From NCBI GenBank assembly GCA_965234685.1, contig OZ248539.1, positions 1,922,001 to 1,986,000 of the forward strand: DNA of 64,000 bases, read 5' to 3'. This document shows positions 33,889 to 43,231 of the stretch, piece by piece. The notes under the pieces were generated by a model. It saw only the letters and a list, made by a program, of their open reading frames with translations. It was not told the origin of the DNA and did no database searches. Position numbers and translations under genes: made by a program. The stretch's first letter is position 1. The number at the start of each line of letters is the position of its first letter. This DNA is from Fimbriimonas planktonicus. GTDB taxonomy: Bacteria; Armatimonadota; Fimbriimonadia; Fimbriimonadales; Fimbriimonadaceae.

Positions 33889-35181
33889 TTACGACAGTCG
33901 CGATGCGAGCTTTCCGAAGCCAGAGGCTCCGGCGTAGACGGCGGCTTCTTCGAGCTGCTCTTCGATGCGAAGGAGCTGGTTGTACTTGGCAACTCGGTCG
34001 GTTCGGCTTGGTGCACCGGTCTTGATCTGACCGCAGTTGGTCGCAACCGCGAGGTCGGCGATCGTGGTGTCCTCGGTTTCGCCGGATCGGTGGCTCATGA
34101 CGGCGGTGTAGCCCGCGCGCTTTGCCATTTCGACGGCGGAGAGGGTCTCGCTGAGCGAGCCGATCTGGTTGACCTTAACCAAAATCGAGTTGGCGGTGCC
34201 GGTGGCGATGCCTCGGCTCAGTCGCTCGACGTTCGTGACGAAGAGGTCGTCGCCGACGAGCTGAACCTTGTCACCGATAGCGACGGTGAGGGCCTTCCAA
34301 CTATCCCAGTCGTCTTCCGAAATGCCGTCTTCGATGCTGAGGATCGGGTACTTCGCCGAGAGTTCCGCGAGGTAGCCGACCTGCTCTTCGCCGTTTCGCT
34401 TGAGTCCACCCTTGTAGGTGTAAACGCCGTCGGCGTAGAACTCGGTCGCGGCCGCGTCGATGCCAAGGAAGACATCCTTTCCGGCGGTGTAGCCGGCGTT
34501 GTTGATGGCGTCGATGATGTAATCGAAGGCGAGTTCCTGCGACTCAAGGTTCGGTGCGAAGCCGCCCTCGTCGCCAACTCCGGTTCCGAGTCCCTTGCTC
34601 TTAAGAACCTTCTTCAGGTTGTGGAAGATTTCGGTTCCCCATCGGAGGGCTTCGGCGAAGGTCGGTGCGCCAACCGGGAGGATCATGAACTCTTGGAAGT
34701 CAACGTCGGAGTCTGCGTGCTGTCCGCCGTTGAGGATGTTCATCATCGGAACGGGCAGGGTTCGGGCGGTAACGCCACCGACGTACTTGTATAGCGGAAG
34801 TTTGCTGTAGCTGGCGGCAGCTTTGGCCACGGCGAGGGACACGCCGAGAATGGCGTTTGCGCCGAGCTTTTCTTTGTTGGCCGTTCCGTCGAGGCGAAGG
34901 AGTTCGGCGTCAATGCCGACCTGGTCCGTTGCGTCGACGTCGATCAGCGCAGGGGCAATGATCTCGTTGACGTTGGAAACTGCGTTGAGGACACCCTTGC
35001 CGAGGTATCGCTTGGCATCGCCATCTCGGAGTTCAACAGCTTCGAAGGCACCCGTGCTGGCGCCGCTTGGAACGGCTGCGCGGCCGGTCGAACCGCCCTC
35101 CAGCGAGACATCAACCTCAAGGGTTGGGTTGCCCCGACTGTCCAAAATCTCTCTCGCGACGATATCCACGATGTATGGCAT
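33889..35181 (-). CDS. eno: enolase
   Basis: A 430-residue enolase interconverting 2-phosphoglycerate and phosphoenolpyruvate. N-terminal IVDIVAREILDSRGNPTLEV, NGGQHADSDVDFQEFMI, the metal ligands in DEGGFAPN, SIEDGISEDDW and QLVGDDLFVTN, and the active-site SHRSGETEDTTIADLAV are all present. The start is placed at ATG 35181 because the family begins right at MPYI; the frame upstream to 35256 has no homologous content. Divergent from the cytochrome b gene. Confidence 0.97.
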   Translation of the reverse strand: MPYIVDIVAREILDSRGNPTLEVDVSLEGGSTGRAAVPSGASTGAFEAVELRDGDAKRYLGKGVLNAVSNVNEIIAPALIDVDATDQVGIDAELLRLDGTANKEKLGANAILGVSLAVAKAAASYSKLPLYKYVGGVTARTLPVPMMNILNGGQHADSDVDFQEFMILPVGAPTFAEALRWGTEIFHNLKKVLKSKGLGTGVGDEGGFAPNLESQELAFDYIIDAINNAGYTAGKDVFLGIDAAATEFYADGVYTYKGGLKRNGEEQVGYLAELSAKYPILSIEDGISEDDWDSWKALTVAIGDKVQLVGDDLFVTNVERLSRGIATGTANSILVKVNQIGSLSETLSAVEMAKRAGYTAVMSHRSGETEDTTIADLAVATNCGQIKTGAPSRTDRVAKYNQLLRIEEQLEEAAVYAGASGFGKLASRLS

Positions 35182-35268
35182 AGCGTAATTGAGGGTACCG
35201 GATGCGCACCGGTGACGAGAAGTCTCTGAGTCTTCGCGTAGATACAGTGGGTACATTCCCTATACGAA

Positions 35269-35979
35269 ATGGCACTGGCGCTCAACAAAGAAAATTACGT
35301 GTTACACCGGTTACATTCGTTGACCGGCATCGTTCCGGTCGGCTACTACATGGCTCAGCACCTTACGCTGAACACCTTCTCCGTGGCCGGTCCCGCAGCT
35401 TTTGATGGTCTGATTGGCTTCTTCGAGGGCATGCCGAAGCACATTCTGCTTGCCTTGGAAGTTGTGGCGATTTGGCTGCCGCTGATCTTCCACGCCGTTT
35501 ACGGTCTGTTTATCGCCGGTCGCGCGCAGAGCAACTTCATCGGCACCAAGTACGGATTCTCCGAGAATCGGATGTATTGGTTACAGCGGGTGAGCGGCAT
35601 TTACCTGTTCTTCGCGCTGATCATCCACGTTTCGATGACGACGGTTCGGAAGTACGCGACGGGTGATCCCGAGATCATCAAATACGCGGCTTGGCAGGAA
35701 AAGCTGACTTCTTACGGCGGCGTTTGGATGATTTTCTATCTGGTTCTGGTCTTGACCGCAAGCTATCACCTGGCGTACGGAATCTGGAACTTCTGCGTCC
35801 GATGGGGTATCACGATTTCGGACAAAGCTCAGGTCCGAGTTCAGAAGTTTTCGCTCGGCGCGTTTGTCCTATTGACTTTGATGGGCTGGTCCGCCCTCGC
35901 TGGCTTCCTGATTCACAAGCCCGAAGCGAAGAAGGCTGAGTCTGTTCAGGCCATGATCGTTCGCCCGCAGTCCTTCTAA
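35269..35979 (+). CDS. sdhC: succinate dehydrogenase / fumarate reductase cytochrome b subunit
   Basis: A 236-residue membrane protein with five hydrophobic segments and the histidines expected of the single-chain b558 type that binds two haems: RLHSLTGIVPVGYYMAQH, IFHAVYG, RVSGIYLFFALIIHV and YHLAYGIWNF. It anchors the flavoprotein and iron-sulfur subunits and passes electrons to quinone. No sdhA or sdhB gene lies next to it: the neighbours are eno and a ketoacid dehydrogenase on the other strand. Either those subunits are elsewhere or the operon has been split. Confidence 0.85.
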   Translation: MALALNKENYVLHRLHSLTGIVPVGYYMAQHLTLNTFSVAGPAAFDGLIGFFEGMPKHILLALEVVAIWLPLIFHAVYGLFIAGRAQSNFIGTKYGFSENRMYWLQRVSGIYLFFALIIHVSMTTVRKYATGDPEIIKYAAWQEKLTSYGGVWMIFYLVLVLTASYHLAYGIWNFCVRWGITISDKAQVRVQKFSLGAFVLLTLMGWSALAGFLIHKPEAKKAESVQAMIVRPQSF

Positions 35980-35991
35980 GCTCGCGTTCTT

Positions 35992-36020
35992 AAGGGTGAG
36001 GTCCTGTGGACCTCACCCTT
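35992..36020. terminator. bidirectional stem-loop between sdhC and the ketoacid dehydrogenase gene
   Basis: Perfect 13-bp arms (35992-36004 and 36008-36020) with a 3-nt loop, lying between convergent stop codons. The right arm overlaps the stop codon of the minus-strand gene by two bases. Confidence 0.7.
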
Positions 36021-37980
36021 ATTCCATTACGGTCGCGATTGCTTCCAGAACATTGCCGAGATCCGGCAGGGCAGCGTATTCAAAGATCGGGTTGTAGCCG
36101 ATGTGAACATCCGGTCGGGCCACGAGCTGTGGTGGTGAGAGGAACAGGTTCCATCGCTCTGGAATCCGGGTCATTTCCGCGATGACGGCTTGTCCAACGC
36201 CGCACGTGATGTTGTCCTCGTGGAGGACCACTAAGCGACCGGTTTTCTCAACGGAATTGGTGATCGTGTCGTAGTCGATCGGCTGCAGGCTACGCAGGTC
36301 GATTACTTCAATGCTCGCGGACGACTTCGCAGCGGCTTCTTCAGCGAGCTCAACGCAGTTGCCGAAAGTGACCAGCGTCACGTCGGTGCCTTCACGCACG
36401 ATCCGAGCGGAGCCGAACGGAACTGCCTCAACCTGGCTAATCGCTACCGGCTTTCGGAAGACGTGTTTCGGAATCAGGACGAAGTGTGGATCGTCGCCGT
36501 GGATAGCAGACCAGATGAGGCCAGCTGCATCCTGCGGGGTGCTTGGAACGGCGACCTTTAGGCCCGGTGTGTGCAAGAGGTAGCTCTCATTCGCCTGGCT
36601 GTGCCAGAGCGAGCCGCCGGGCAGGTAGGCGCCGTACGGCGTGTAGATCACCATCGGGCACTTCCAGTCCCCGTTGGAGCGCCAGCGCAGGGTGCTCATG
36701 TTCGTGGTGATTTGGTTCCAGCCAGGGGCCATGAAGTCGACAAACTGGAGTTCAAAGACCGGTAGCCAGCCGTAGGCGGACATTCCGACCGCGACGCCCA
36801 TGATCGTGGCTTCGGCGAGCGGGGAGTTGAAAACTTGATGCGGGAACGACTCGCTGAGGCCCTTGGTCAGGCCGAATACGCCACCTTTCGGATCTTCAAT
36901 GTCTTGACCAAAGAAGACCACTTTGCGATTGGCCTCTAGGGCAGCGCGGAAGGTGGTGTTCATTGCCTGGACCATCGTGGTTCGATCGGTCGGCTCAATC
37001 GGCGGAGCGGGGCTCGGATTCACGGTGCCGTAGCTGTGATCGAGCACGGTAGACGCGCTCGGGTCGGGTTGCTTCTCGGCCCGAAGATAGTCTTGGTCGA
37101 CGCTTGCGACCACTTCATCCTGAATGGCTTGCCACGTTTCTTGGTCGAGTTCGCCAGCCTGGATGAGCTCCTCAGCAAGAAGACGAATCGGGTCACGCAG
37201 TGCCATCTCTTCGATCTCGGCGAGATCGCGATAGATGCGGTGATCGTCGGAGGAGGTGTGAGATGAAAGTCGGTCGAGATCGGCCCAGATCACGGTCGGA
37301 CCATCTCCTCGGCGTGCACGATCAATGGCTGGCCCAAAGGCGTCCATGACTCGGTCAGGATGTCGAGCATCGACCTTGACCACATGCTCGTCGCTGAGCA
37401 TTTCTAGGTGGAAGGGAAGGAACTTGGCGGTCGGCGTGGATATACCGTACTTGTTGTCCTCGACCACGAAAACCACGGGGAGCTTTTCTTGAAGCGCAAA
37501 GGCGACGGCTTCGAAGAACTCTCCCTGGCGGGCGGCCGCGTCTCCAACGGAGGCCACGCAGACGCTGTCCTTACCATCCATTTTCATGGCCCAGGCGGTT
37601 CCGCAGGCGGGGAGCAAACTGCCCCCGGTGGGAGTGCATACGCTAAAAACGTTATGAGCGCGGCTTGAGTAGTGGCCCGGCATTTGTCTTCCGCCAGAGC
37701 TACTTTCAGCTTTTGCTAGGTACGCCAGCGCCAACTCATAGTTGGAGAGCCCTCGAGCCAGCATGAGGGCGCGGTCGCGGTAGTACGGGAAGATGTAGTC
37801 ATCCTCTCGGAGCAAATAGGCAACGGAGCCAAGGGCTTCGTGACCCATGCCGCTGACCTGGAACCAGCCCTTACTTTGGCGGAGAAGAATGCCTTCACGG
37901 CGATCGCCTTCTCGACTTAGGAGCATTAAACGGAGGAAATCTAGCTTCGAGTAGGCGCGATTCGCTGATGGTTCAGACAT
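36019..37980 (-). CDS. branched-chain 2-oxoacid dehydrogenase E1, alpha-beta fusion
   Basis: A 653-residue protein joining both E1 subunits. The alpha part (about residues 1-315) has the thiamine-diphosphate motif SVGDAAARQGEFFEAVAFAL...VEDNKYGIS and the GRQMPGHYSS segment. The beta part (about 330-653) starts TMVQAMNTTFRAALE and has FFGQDIEDPKGGVFGLTKGL, FNSPLAEATIMGVAVGM and FGNCVELAEEAA. E1 decarboxylates 2-oxoacids (from Val, Leu, Ile) and passes the acyl group to lipoyl-E2. No E2 or E3 gene is nearby. AGGA precedes the ATG. Pyruvate cannot be ruled out as substrate. Confidence 0.88.
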   Translation of the reverse strand: MSEPSANRAYSKLDFLRLMLLSREGDRREGILLRQSKGWFQVSGMGHEALGSVAYLLREDDYIFPYYRDRALMLARGLSNYELALAYLAKAESSSGGRQMPGHYSSRAHNVFSVCTPTGGSLLPACGTAWAMKMDGKDSVCVASVGDAAARQGEFFEAVAFALQEKLPVVFVVEDNKYGISTPTAKFLPFHLEMLSDEHVVKVDARHPDRVMDAFGPAIDRARRGDGPTVIWADLDRLSSHTSSDDHRIYRDLAEIEEMALRDPIRLLAEELIQAGELDQETWQAIQDEVVASVDQDYLRAEKQPDPSASTVLDHSYGTVNPSPAPPIEPTDRTTMVQAMNTTFRAALEANRKVVFFGQDIEDPKGGVFGLTKGLSESFPHQVFNSPLAEATIMGVAVGMSAYGWLPVFELQFVDFMAPGWNQITTNMSTLRWRSNGDWKCPMVIYTPYGAYLPGGSLWHSQANESYLLHTPGLKVAVPSTPQDAAGLIWSAIHGDDPHFVLIPKHVFRKPVAISQVEAVPFGSARIVREGTDVTLVTFGNCVELAEEAAAKSSASIEVIDLRSLQPIDYDTITNSVEKTGRLVVLHEDNITCGVGQAVIAEMTRIPERWNLFLSPPQLVARPDVHIGYNPIFEYAALPDLGNVLEAIATVME

Positions 37981-38059
37981 GCGTTTTTTCCTGGGTCAAT
38001 CTTCATTGACAACCCAAACTCAAGGCTTCCGCCCAGAAACTGAAGTATACCGACGGCAC

Positions 38060-38099
38060 AAAAAAAGAGACGCCCAAGCCAGGACTGGCTTGGGCGTCT
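38060..38099 (-). terminator. Rho-independent terminator of the subtilase gene
   Basis: A 13-bp stem (38068-38080 with 38087-38099), 6-nt loop, followed on the minus strand by one C and seven Ts (38066-38060). It lies 14 nt after the protease stop codon. Confidence 0.9.
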
Positions 38100-38112
38100 G
38101 AGCGGAGTTACC

Positions 38113-41055
38113 TTAGTTGGTTACGACGATCGGAATGTTCGTGCTTGCTGCGCCGAATGTGCCGCCCGAGTACATTTGCCACTGGAAGTTGTAGGTTCCA
38201 GCCGTGTTCGGTGCGGTGATGTTGAAGGTGAAGGTCTTCTCGGCGTCAGGAGCAATGGTCTCTCCAGCGCCAAGAGGGACGCTCTTGACTCCCCATCGCG
38301 TGTTGCCAAGGGTGTTCTGCGAGATGAGCGAGTAACCGCTTCCCCAAGTGAACGCACCGGTGTTGCGCATCCGTACCGTAACGGACTGGGTTGTTCCTTT
38401 GACCATCGTGGTTGGAGCCGTTTGCGAGACAAACGAACTGTTTCTAGGGGTTCGGACGGTGACGGCTACGTTTGGCGTGAGGTCACCAAAGTCCTCAACT
38501 CCGAGTCGTCGCATTCTCCACTGCATGTTGTAGGTTCCGGGCGTGCTTGGCGCTTGGACCTTGAAGTACCACTGCTTGAGTCCGCCTGGATTGATCGTTT
38601 CCGTTGGACCCATCTGAACGTTCGAGATGCCCCAGGTTGTGTTGTTGTACGGGTTCTGCGAGATCAATCGATAGAGGTCGAAGGTCCAAGGTCGCGAACC
38701 GGTGTTGAAGTACCGAATCAGAACTTCGTACTTCGTTCCCGCACCCATCATGGTTGGGATCGACTGTTCGAAGAATCCGGCATTGTTGCCGTCGATGACG
38801 TTGACCGGAACGTTAGTCGTGAATTCGCCGAAGCTAGCGACTGGAGCCGATCGTCGGCGCATTCGCCATTGGAAGTTGTAGGTTCCGGCGGTGGCAGGAG
38901 CCGTTGCCGTGAAGGTGAAGGTTCGAGACGCTCCTGGAGGAACGGTCTCACCCGTGCTCAGGTCGCGTCGGTTGGTACCGAAGTTCGAGTTGCTGAAAGG
39001 ATTCTCGGAAACGAGCGAGAACAAGTCAGCCTGTGACCAGGTGGTCGTTCCGCTGTTTCGAACGGTGACGGAGACCGAGTACGGTCGTCCGAGGTACATC
39101 GTGGTAGGAACGCTCTGGCTGATGAACTGGGCATCGTTCACCGGGTTGCCGGCGATCAACTCACCTTGTCGCATCGTGACGTTGTAGTTGGTCCAAGTGC
39201 CAGTGTCGCCAACAAAGTAGTCGCGAAGTTCGATGGTCCAAGTTCCGGCTGGGTTCTCTCCCCAGAATGCGTTTGTAGTAAATGTCCAGCTGAGGTTGTC
39301 GTTACCGTCGACACCGACTCGTGAGATTAATCGAGATTTTAGTCCGCTTGGCGAAGTGATGTACGCTTCAATGTCACCTCGGAACGTATGCGTGAGGTTG
39401 AGCGCTACCTGGACTTCTTCGAGCTTGGCCGTTGAATTGATGCTGAAGGTGCGGGAGACAATTCCTGGAGAAGTCACGTCGACCGTTGCGTCGGGGATCC
39501 CAGCATTAACCGTTGTGAGGCCAGTGGTAGCAGTTGTCAGCGGGGTTACGCCGGAGTAGAGCGGCGCGTTTGTGACAAGCTTTTGTACGTTGACGTTGCC
39601 AAAGCCGTAGTTCGGGTTGAACTTGAGGCCGGCACCATTGGTTTTCCACCCGCCATCGCTGCTGAATGTTGCGTCGGTTAAATCGACCTGATCGCTGAAT
39701 CGAGCGAGCAGGTGCTTAGCGAAGCGGGTGTCCAGTGCGGGCTGAATCTGCTTAACCAAACCGAGCACCCCAGCTACAAGCGGGCTGGAAGAGGAAGTGC
39801 CGCCGAAGACGCTGGTGTAGTTCGTGTTCGGAAGTGAGTCAAACGAAGGGTTGTAACCTGGTGCGCCCGTTCGGTCCACAGTCATGATTCCGGTTGAATC
39901 CGAACTCGGTGCGGTAACAAATACTGAGGACCCGAAGCTGCTGTAGCTCGTAAACTTTCCAGCATCGTTTAGCGCTGCCACAGTAATCGCATGCGGACTA
40001 GATTGCAACATCGCTCTGGCAGTGTCTTGGCTTTCTCCGCCGCGTGAGTTTCCGGCAGACCAGCAATGAATGGTTCCAGCCGACGCTGATGTAGTCAGTG
40101 CACTCAGTTCAGAAGCTCCGTTGACGAAACCGACGGTGTATCCGTACGAGTGGTTCTTTATCTTGATCTGCTTGTTTGCCCCGCTTGATCGGTGGGTGGT
40201 TGCGTTCACAAACATTGTTGTGGTCGGTGAAAGAAAGTCACAACGCAAGCCAGCAAGCGTGGCGAATGGTGCGATTCCGGTGACGCCGATGCCGTTGCCG
40301 CCTCTGGCGCCAATGACGCCGGAGACCGCGGTTCCGTGGTCGTCATCCGAATAGACCGGGGTTGGGTCGCCATCGCTCTGCCCGAAGTCGAATGAGTCGG
40401 CAGCAGAGTAGTTGGTTACGAGATCCTCGTGAGTTCGCTCAAGGCCATCGTCAACAATTCCAATCACTACACCCAGGCCGGTGATGTCATTGTTCCAGGC
40501 TGAGCCAGCTTTCACGTCGATGTTTGCGCCGCCGTGGTTGTTGGTGTTAATAAGGTGCCACTGGCCTTTGAACCCAGCTGGGTTGTTGAAAGCATAGTGC
40601 GGGTCGTTCGGTACAAAAGCATGCTTTTGTCGAGGAATCTTCGTTTCCTGAACCGCGTTTTCAACGGCGGTGTCGTTCTTCATGGCTCGCAGCAAACTCG
40701 GGATCGCGCTTGCCGGAGCATTTAGAACGACGTGGTTCGAGGGGAAGATTCGACTAACGGTGAGGCCGTAGTACGCCGCAAAGAGATCGGCATTGATGTT
40801 TGCCTTCAGCTTTACAGAAATTTGCGGAAGGAAAAGAACAGCCTCTTCTTGCGAGATCGCGTTCGGATACTTCTTCAGGGCGACCTTGCGAGCGATGTCC
40901 GCCCGGCCGTCTCCGGCATATTTGCCTGCGGTGATGATTTGACCTTGGCCGGCGAACGCCGAACCGCTTGCTCCGATCAACGTGCCGACCACCGCAAGCG
41001 CAAGCGCCCCAGTTCGGCTCATTGATGTGAGTTTGAAACGAATGCTCGATTTCAT
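38113..41055 (-). CDS. secreted kexin-like subtilase with P-domain and three Ig-like repeats
   Basis: A 980-residue exported protein. Signal peptide about residues 1-35, pro-region to about 145, then an S8 peptidase domain with catalytic Asp202 (GIVDDGLE), His240 (DDDHGTAVSG), oxyanion Asn336 (SAGNSRGG) and Ser421 (GGTSSSSPLVAG). A proprotein-convertase-type P-domain (about 490-620) contains FRGDIEAYITSPSG and GTWTIELRDYFVGDTG. Three tandem domains of about 110 residues follow, each with F.SQ..PTTM...., TWS/TWG and a TAGTYNFQWRM-like end. They resemble the NBR1-type Ig-like fold. The start is ATG 41055, where the signal peptide begins; the frame upstream to 41220 is not homologous. Likely degrades or processes external proteins. 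Confidence 0.88.
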   Translation of the reverse strand: MKSSIRFKLTSMSRTGALALAVVGTLIGASGSAFAGQGQIITAGKYAGDGRADIARKVALKKYPNAISQEEAVLFLPQISVKLKANINADLFAAYYGLTVSRIFPSNHVVLNAPASAIPSLLRAMKNDTAVENAVQETKIPRQKHAFVPNDPHYAFNNPAGFKGQWHLINTNNHGGANIDVKAGSAWNNDITGLGVVIGIVDDGLERTHEDLVTNYSAADSFDFGQSDGDPTPVYSDDDHGTAVSGVIGARGGNGIGVTGIAPFATLAGLRCDFLSPTTTMFVNATTHRSSGANKQIKIKNHSYGYTVGFVNGASELSALTTSASAGTIHCWSAGNSRGGESQDTARAMLQSSPHAITVAALNDAGKFTSYSSFGSSVFVTAPSSDSTGIMTVDRTGAPGYNPSFDSLPNTNYTSVFGGTSSSSPLVAGVLGLVKQIQPALDTRFAKHLLARFSDQVDLTDATFSSDGGWKTNGAGLKFNPNYGFGNVNVQKLVTNAPLYSGVTPLTTATTGLTTVNAGIPDATVDVTSPGIVSRTFSINSTAKLEEVQVALNLTHTFRGDIEAYITSPSGLKSRLISRVGVDGNDNLSWTFTTNAFWGENPAGTWTIELRDYFVGDTGTWTNYNVTMRQGELIAGNPVNDAQFISQSVPTTMYLGRPYSVSVTVRNSGTTTWSQADLFSLVSENPFSNSNFGTNRRDLSTGETVPPGASRTFTFTATAPATAGTYNFQWRMRRRSAPVASFGEFTTNVPVNVIDGNNAGFFEQSIPTMMGAGTKYEVLIRYFNTGSRPWTFDLYRLISQNPYNNTTWGISNVQMGPTETINPGGLKQWYFKVQAPSTPGTYNMQWRMRRLGVEDFGDLTPNVAVTVRTPRNSSFVSQTAPTTMVKGTTQSVTVRMRNTGAFTWGSGYSLISQNTLGNTRWGVKSVPLGAGETIAPDAEKTFTFNITAPNTAGTYNFQWQMYSGGTFGAASTNIPIVVTN

Positions 41056-41346
41056 AATTAACTCTAAAGGGCCCAGACGTAGGAACCCCACAACCTCCAA
41101 CAGGATAGCGGACTTCTCTCGGGACAAGAACGTTCCCAAAACTTTCTGCCAGGTTTTTTGACTTTTTCTTTCGGCTCTGTCCCACATTCGCCTGAACCGG
41201 CTTCGTGTGAAGCAGCTCAATTTCTCAGCGAGGCTTAGTACCGAACATGCCTCAGCTTCGCTCGCTCAGGGCGGAAGAAGGCACTGGACCGAGGTGAGTC
41301 AAGAAGGCCGAACCAGGGGCATGTCGGAAGACACTACAAACGAAAG

Positions 41347-41718
41347 CTATGCTTGCGCCGTCTTCTCGATCCGCTTCTGAAGTAAGAAATACAGGCCGGA
41401 TGATATGAAGATCAAGTACAAGAAAAACAGAGACTGTCGAAACTCCAGCCAGACATTCAGCGCGGTCGACGTAATGCAAGCCAGGATAAAGATTGCCAGC
41501 CAGAAGAAGAGGGCCGTCCCGAGCGCCCACCGCATCGGGTGCTTCGATCTGGAAAAGAGCGCGATGAAGATCGGCAGAACGACCGCAATGACAATAATGG
41601 ACTCGACGGTTGCGGTCGTCGTCGTGAACACCCCTGACAACTGGCATAGAGTGACGGCGAACACGGTGCCCAGCATCGAGCAGAGAATCAGAAATAGGGC
41701 GTCGCGGGTTACTTTCAT
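41347..41718 (-). CDS. four-helix membrane protein of unknown function
   Basis: A 123-residue protein with four hydrophobic segments (about residues 7-30, 38-56, 65-85 and 92-113) and a charged C-terminus (LQKRIEKTAQA). I do not recognise a family. ATG at 41718 lies 7 nt after the stop of the prepilin gene, so the two are probably co-transcribed. A gap of about 290 nt separates it from the protease start. That gap shows no gene; part of it is the non-homologous open frame upstream of the protease. Confidence 0.6.
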   Translation of the reverse strand: MKVTRDALFLILCSMLGTVFAVTLCQLSGVFTTTTATVESIIVIAVVLPIFIALFSRSKHPMRWALGTALFFWLAIFILACITSTALNVWLEFRQSLFFLYLIFISSGLYFLLQKRIEKTAQA

Positions 41719-41725
41719 CGTCTAC

Positions 41726-42409
41726 CTAGGGCTCCAAGTTATGCAGATCGCGGAAGAACAGGGTCGTCCAAGAAAAGACCTCGTAGCCGTCCTTCGGAAG
41801 GAATTCTGCTTCCGGCACGATCTTGATCGATCCATCGCTCTTTAGTCTGAGGGTGCGGTCCGGCATCAAATATCGCCCGAAGTTCGTCGAGTCGACCTCT
41901 TTCGGCTGGTCGCCTGGGAAGAACTCGGGGGGATTCGAGGCGGCAAAGATGTCGATGGCGATCGCGTGTACCCGCCCCTTATCGCCAAAGAAGTTCCGAT
42001 ACCTGCGCTCGTCTTGAAACTGCTGAATGCCCCGAATGTAGCCGTAGGAACCGATAAGCGGAGCCCCAGAGTATGTTCGGCAATCTACGTTCCACGTTTT
42101 GAGCGGAGAGCAACGGACGTCTGGAGGTACCAGCCCGAACGCCACATCGTGTTCCGGTAGCGTTGCCCCCGAGGAGTCTTCCGTTGACACATAGAGACCC
42201 AGTGCCAAATAGACGTTCCTTAGGTTCCCTATGCTTGCCGTCGTCTTAGCCGATCTCTTCGCAGAAGCCAGTGCCGGAAACAGCAGGGCAGCCAGTACGG
42301 CGAGGATGACCACGACGATCAGAAGCTCAACGATCGTAAATCCGCGGGAGACGGGTCTCCGGCGGGACTTCGAATCACGGCTCTCAATGATTGCGTTTTT
42401 ACGCGTCAA
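41726..42409 (-). CDS. type II pseudopilin / prepilin-like protein with GF cleavage site
   Basis: A prepilin-type protein. The positively charged leader ends KSRRRPVSRG and is followed by FTIVELLIVVVILAVLAALL, with Glu5 of the mature protein. Cleavage is expected between Gly and Phe. The C-terminal part (about 150 residues; SYGYIRGIQQF, DKGRVHAIAIDIFAAS) resembles the DUF1559-like prepilins common in Planctomycetes and Armatimonadota. The start is uncertain. The frame is open to an ATG at 42565, but that would give a leader of about 75 residues. TTG 42409 gives a leader of 23 residues, so it is preferred without a clear ribosome binding site. Unlike the eight pilins at the right end, it has Gly at -1. 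Confidence 0.75.
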   Translation of the reverse strand: MTRKNAIIESRDSKSRRRPVSRGFTIVELLIVVVILAVLAALLFPALASAKRSAKTTASIGNLRNVYLALGLYVSTEDSSGATLPEHDVAFGLVPPDVRCSPLKTWNVDCRTYSGAPLIGSYGYIRGIQQFQDERRYRNFFGDKGRVHAIAIDIFAASNPPEFFPGDQPKEVDSTNFGRYLMPDRTLRLKSDGSIKIVPEAEFLPKDGYEVFSWTTLFFRDLHNLEP

Positions 42410-42653
42410 GGGCAAGTTGTTGTGGGCCCGGGTACTGCCGACAAACGAATGCGCAGCAGGCTTGGGGCTCGACGGTGCACGTAAGAACTCAAGCGCCGAG
42501 CCTATTCCATGAAAAATCGTTCGCGCAAAGCCAGTTCGCTTTTCAAAATTCAGTTTGCAGACCATATGTCGGACCGATACTAACAGTTAGATCATCAAAA
42601 TCTTACATCGTTGCTCGTCGTTTGTCCTTGCGAAAAGTGCTTCGTGTCGTCAA

Positions 42654-43142
42654 CTAGAAGTGCGTGTACTTGGCATGCTGGGCGCATAATTCCATCCACT
42701 CAATCATTTCTTTCGCTGAATGTGTACTCTTACGCAGCGATGCGCGTTCTGAAGAATCCTGCCAAACATCTTCGCTCGCCCAGTCCATGTATTCCCTAGC
42801 GAGTTGCTTATATGCCCCGATCCATCGAGCTGGCGGGCCATCGAGTTTGACGAGCTGATACTCGGCCAGCATCAGGTGTTTTGGGGTGAACATTCGGTTC
42901 CAGATCGGCAGTCGCCCGACTTTACGAATGTTGACCGCCCGGTACCACTGGCCCGTGCTGTCCCAAAAATACTGCGGAACGGCACCGTTGTCATCGAGAG
43001 CGGTGTCGCTCATGACCTTGAGCATTTCTCGCTCCTGGTCCAAGCGAACACCGTTCCCGATCCGGATGACTGGGAGCGAGAGATCTTCTGGTCGAATCAT
43101 TTCAGGGATGTTCTCGTGTTGGACATGTTTCTCATCTGCCAT
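42654..43142 (-). CDS. putative orphan immunity protein C (second copy)
   Basis: A 162-residue protein nearly identical to the gene at 31712-32182: LSLPVIRIGNGVRLDQEREM, QYFWDSTGQWYRAVNIRKVG, AEYQLVKLDGPPARWIGAYKQL. About 14 differences in 148 aligned positions, mostly conservative. Here the upstream ATG (43142) is in frame, giving an N-terminus MADEKHVQHENIPEM that is lost by an indel in the other copy. It follows immunity gene B' with an 89-nt spacer. No RHS or other toxin gene is adjacent. Confidence 0.65.
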   Translation of the reverse strand: MADEKHVQHENIPEMIRPEDLSLPVIRIGNGVRLDQEREMLKVMSDTALDDNGAVPQYFWDSTGQWYRAVNIRKVGRLPIWNRMFTPKHLMLAEYQLVKLDGPPARWIGAYKQLAREYMDWASEDVWQDSSERASLRKSTHSAKEMIEWMELCAQHAKYTHF

Positions 43143-43231
43143 TTGATAACGATGAAACTCAATGATACCGATTGCAAATCAAGGACAACGCGTCCGATCC
43201 AACGTGGTCAGTCCAGCCAGATTTTTGTCGT

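Noticed and set aside
33832..34794. A 320-codon open frame antisense to enolase
   Set aside because: It mirrors the strongly conserved eno frame and its translation has no recognisable domain; high GC at third positions keeps antisense frames open.
38176..39036. A 286-codon open frame antisense to the subtilase repeats
   Set aside because: Repetitive, Arg/Val/Ser-rich translation that mirrors the Ig-like repeats; no independent evidence.
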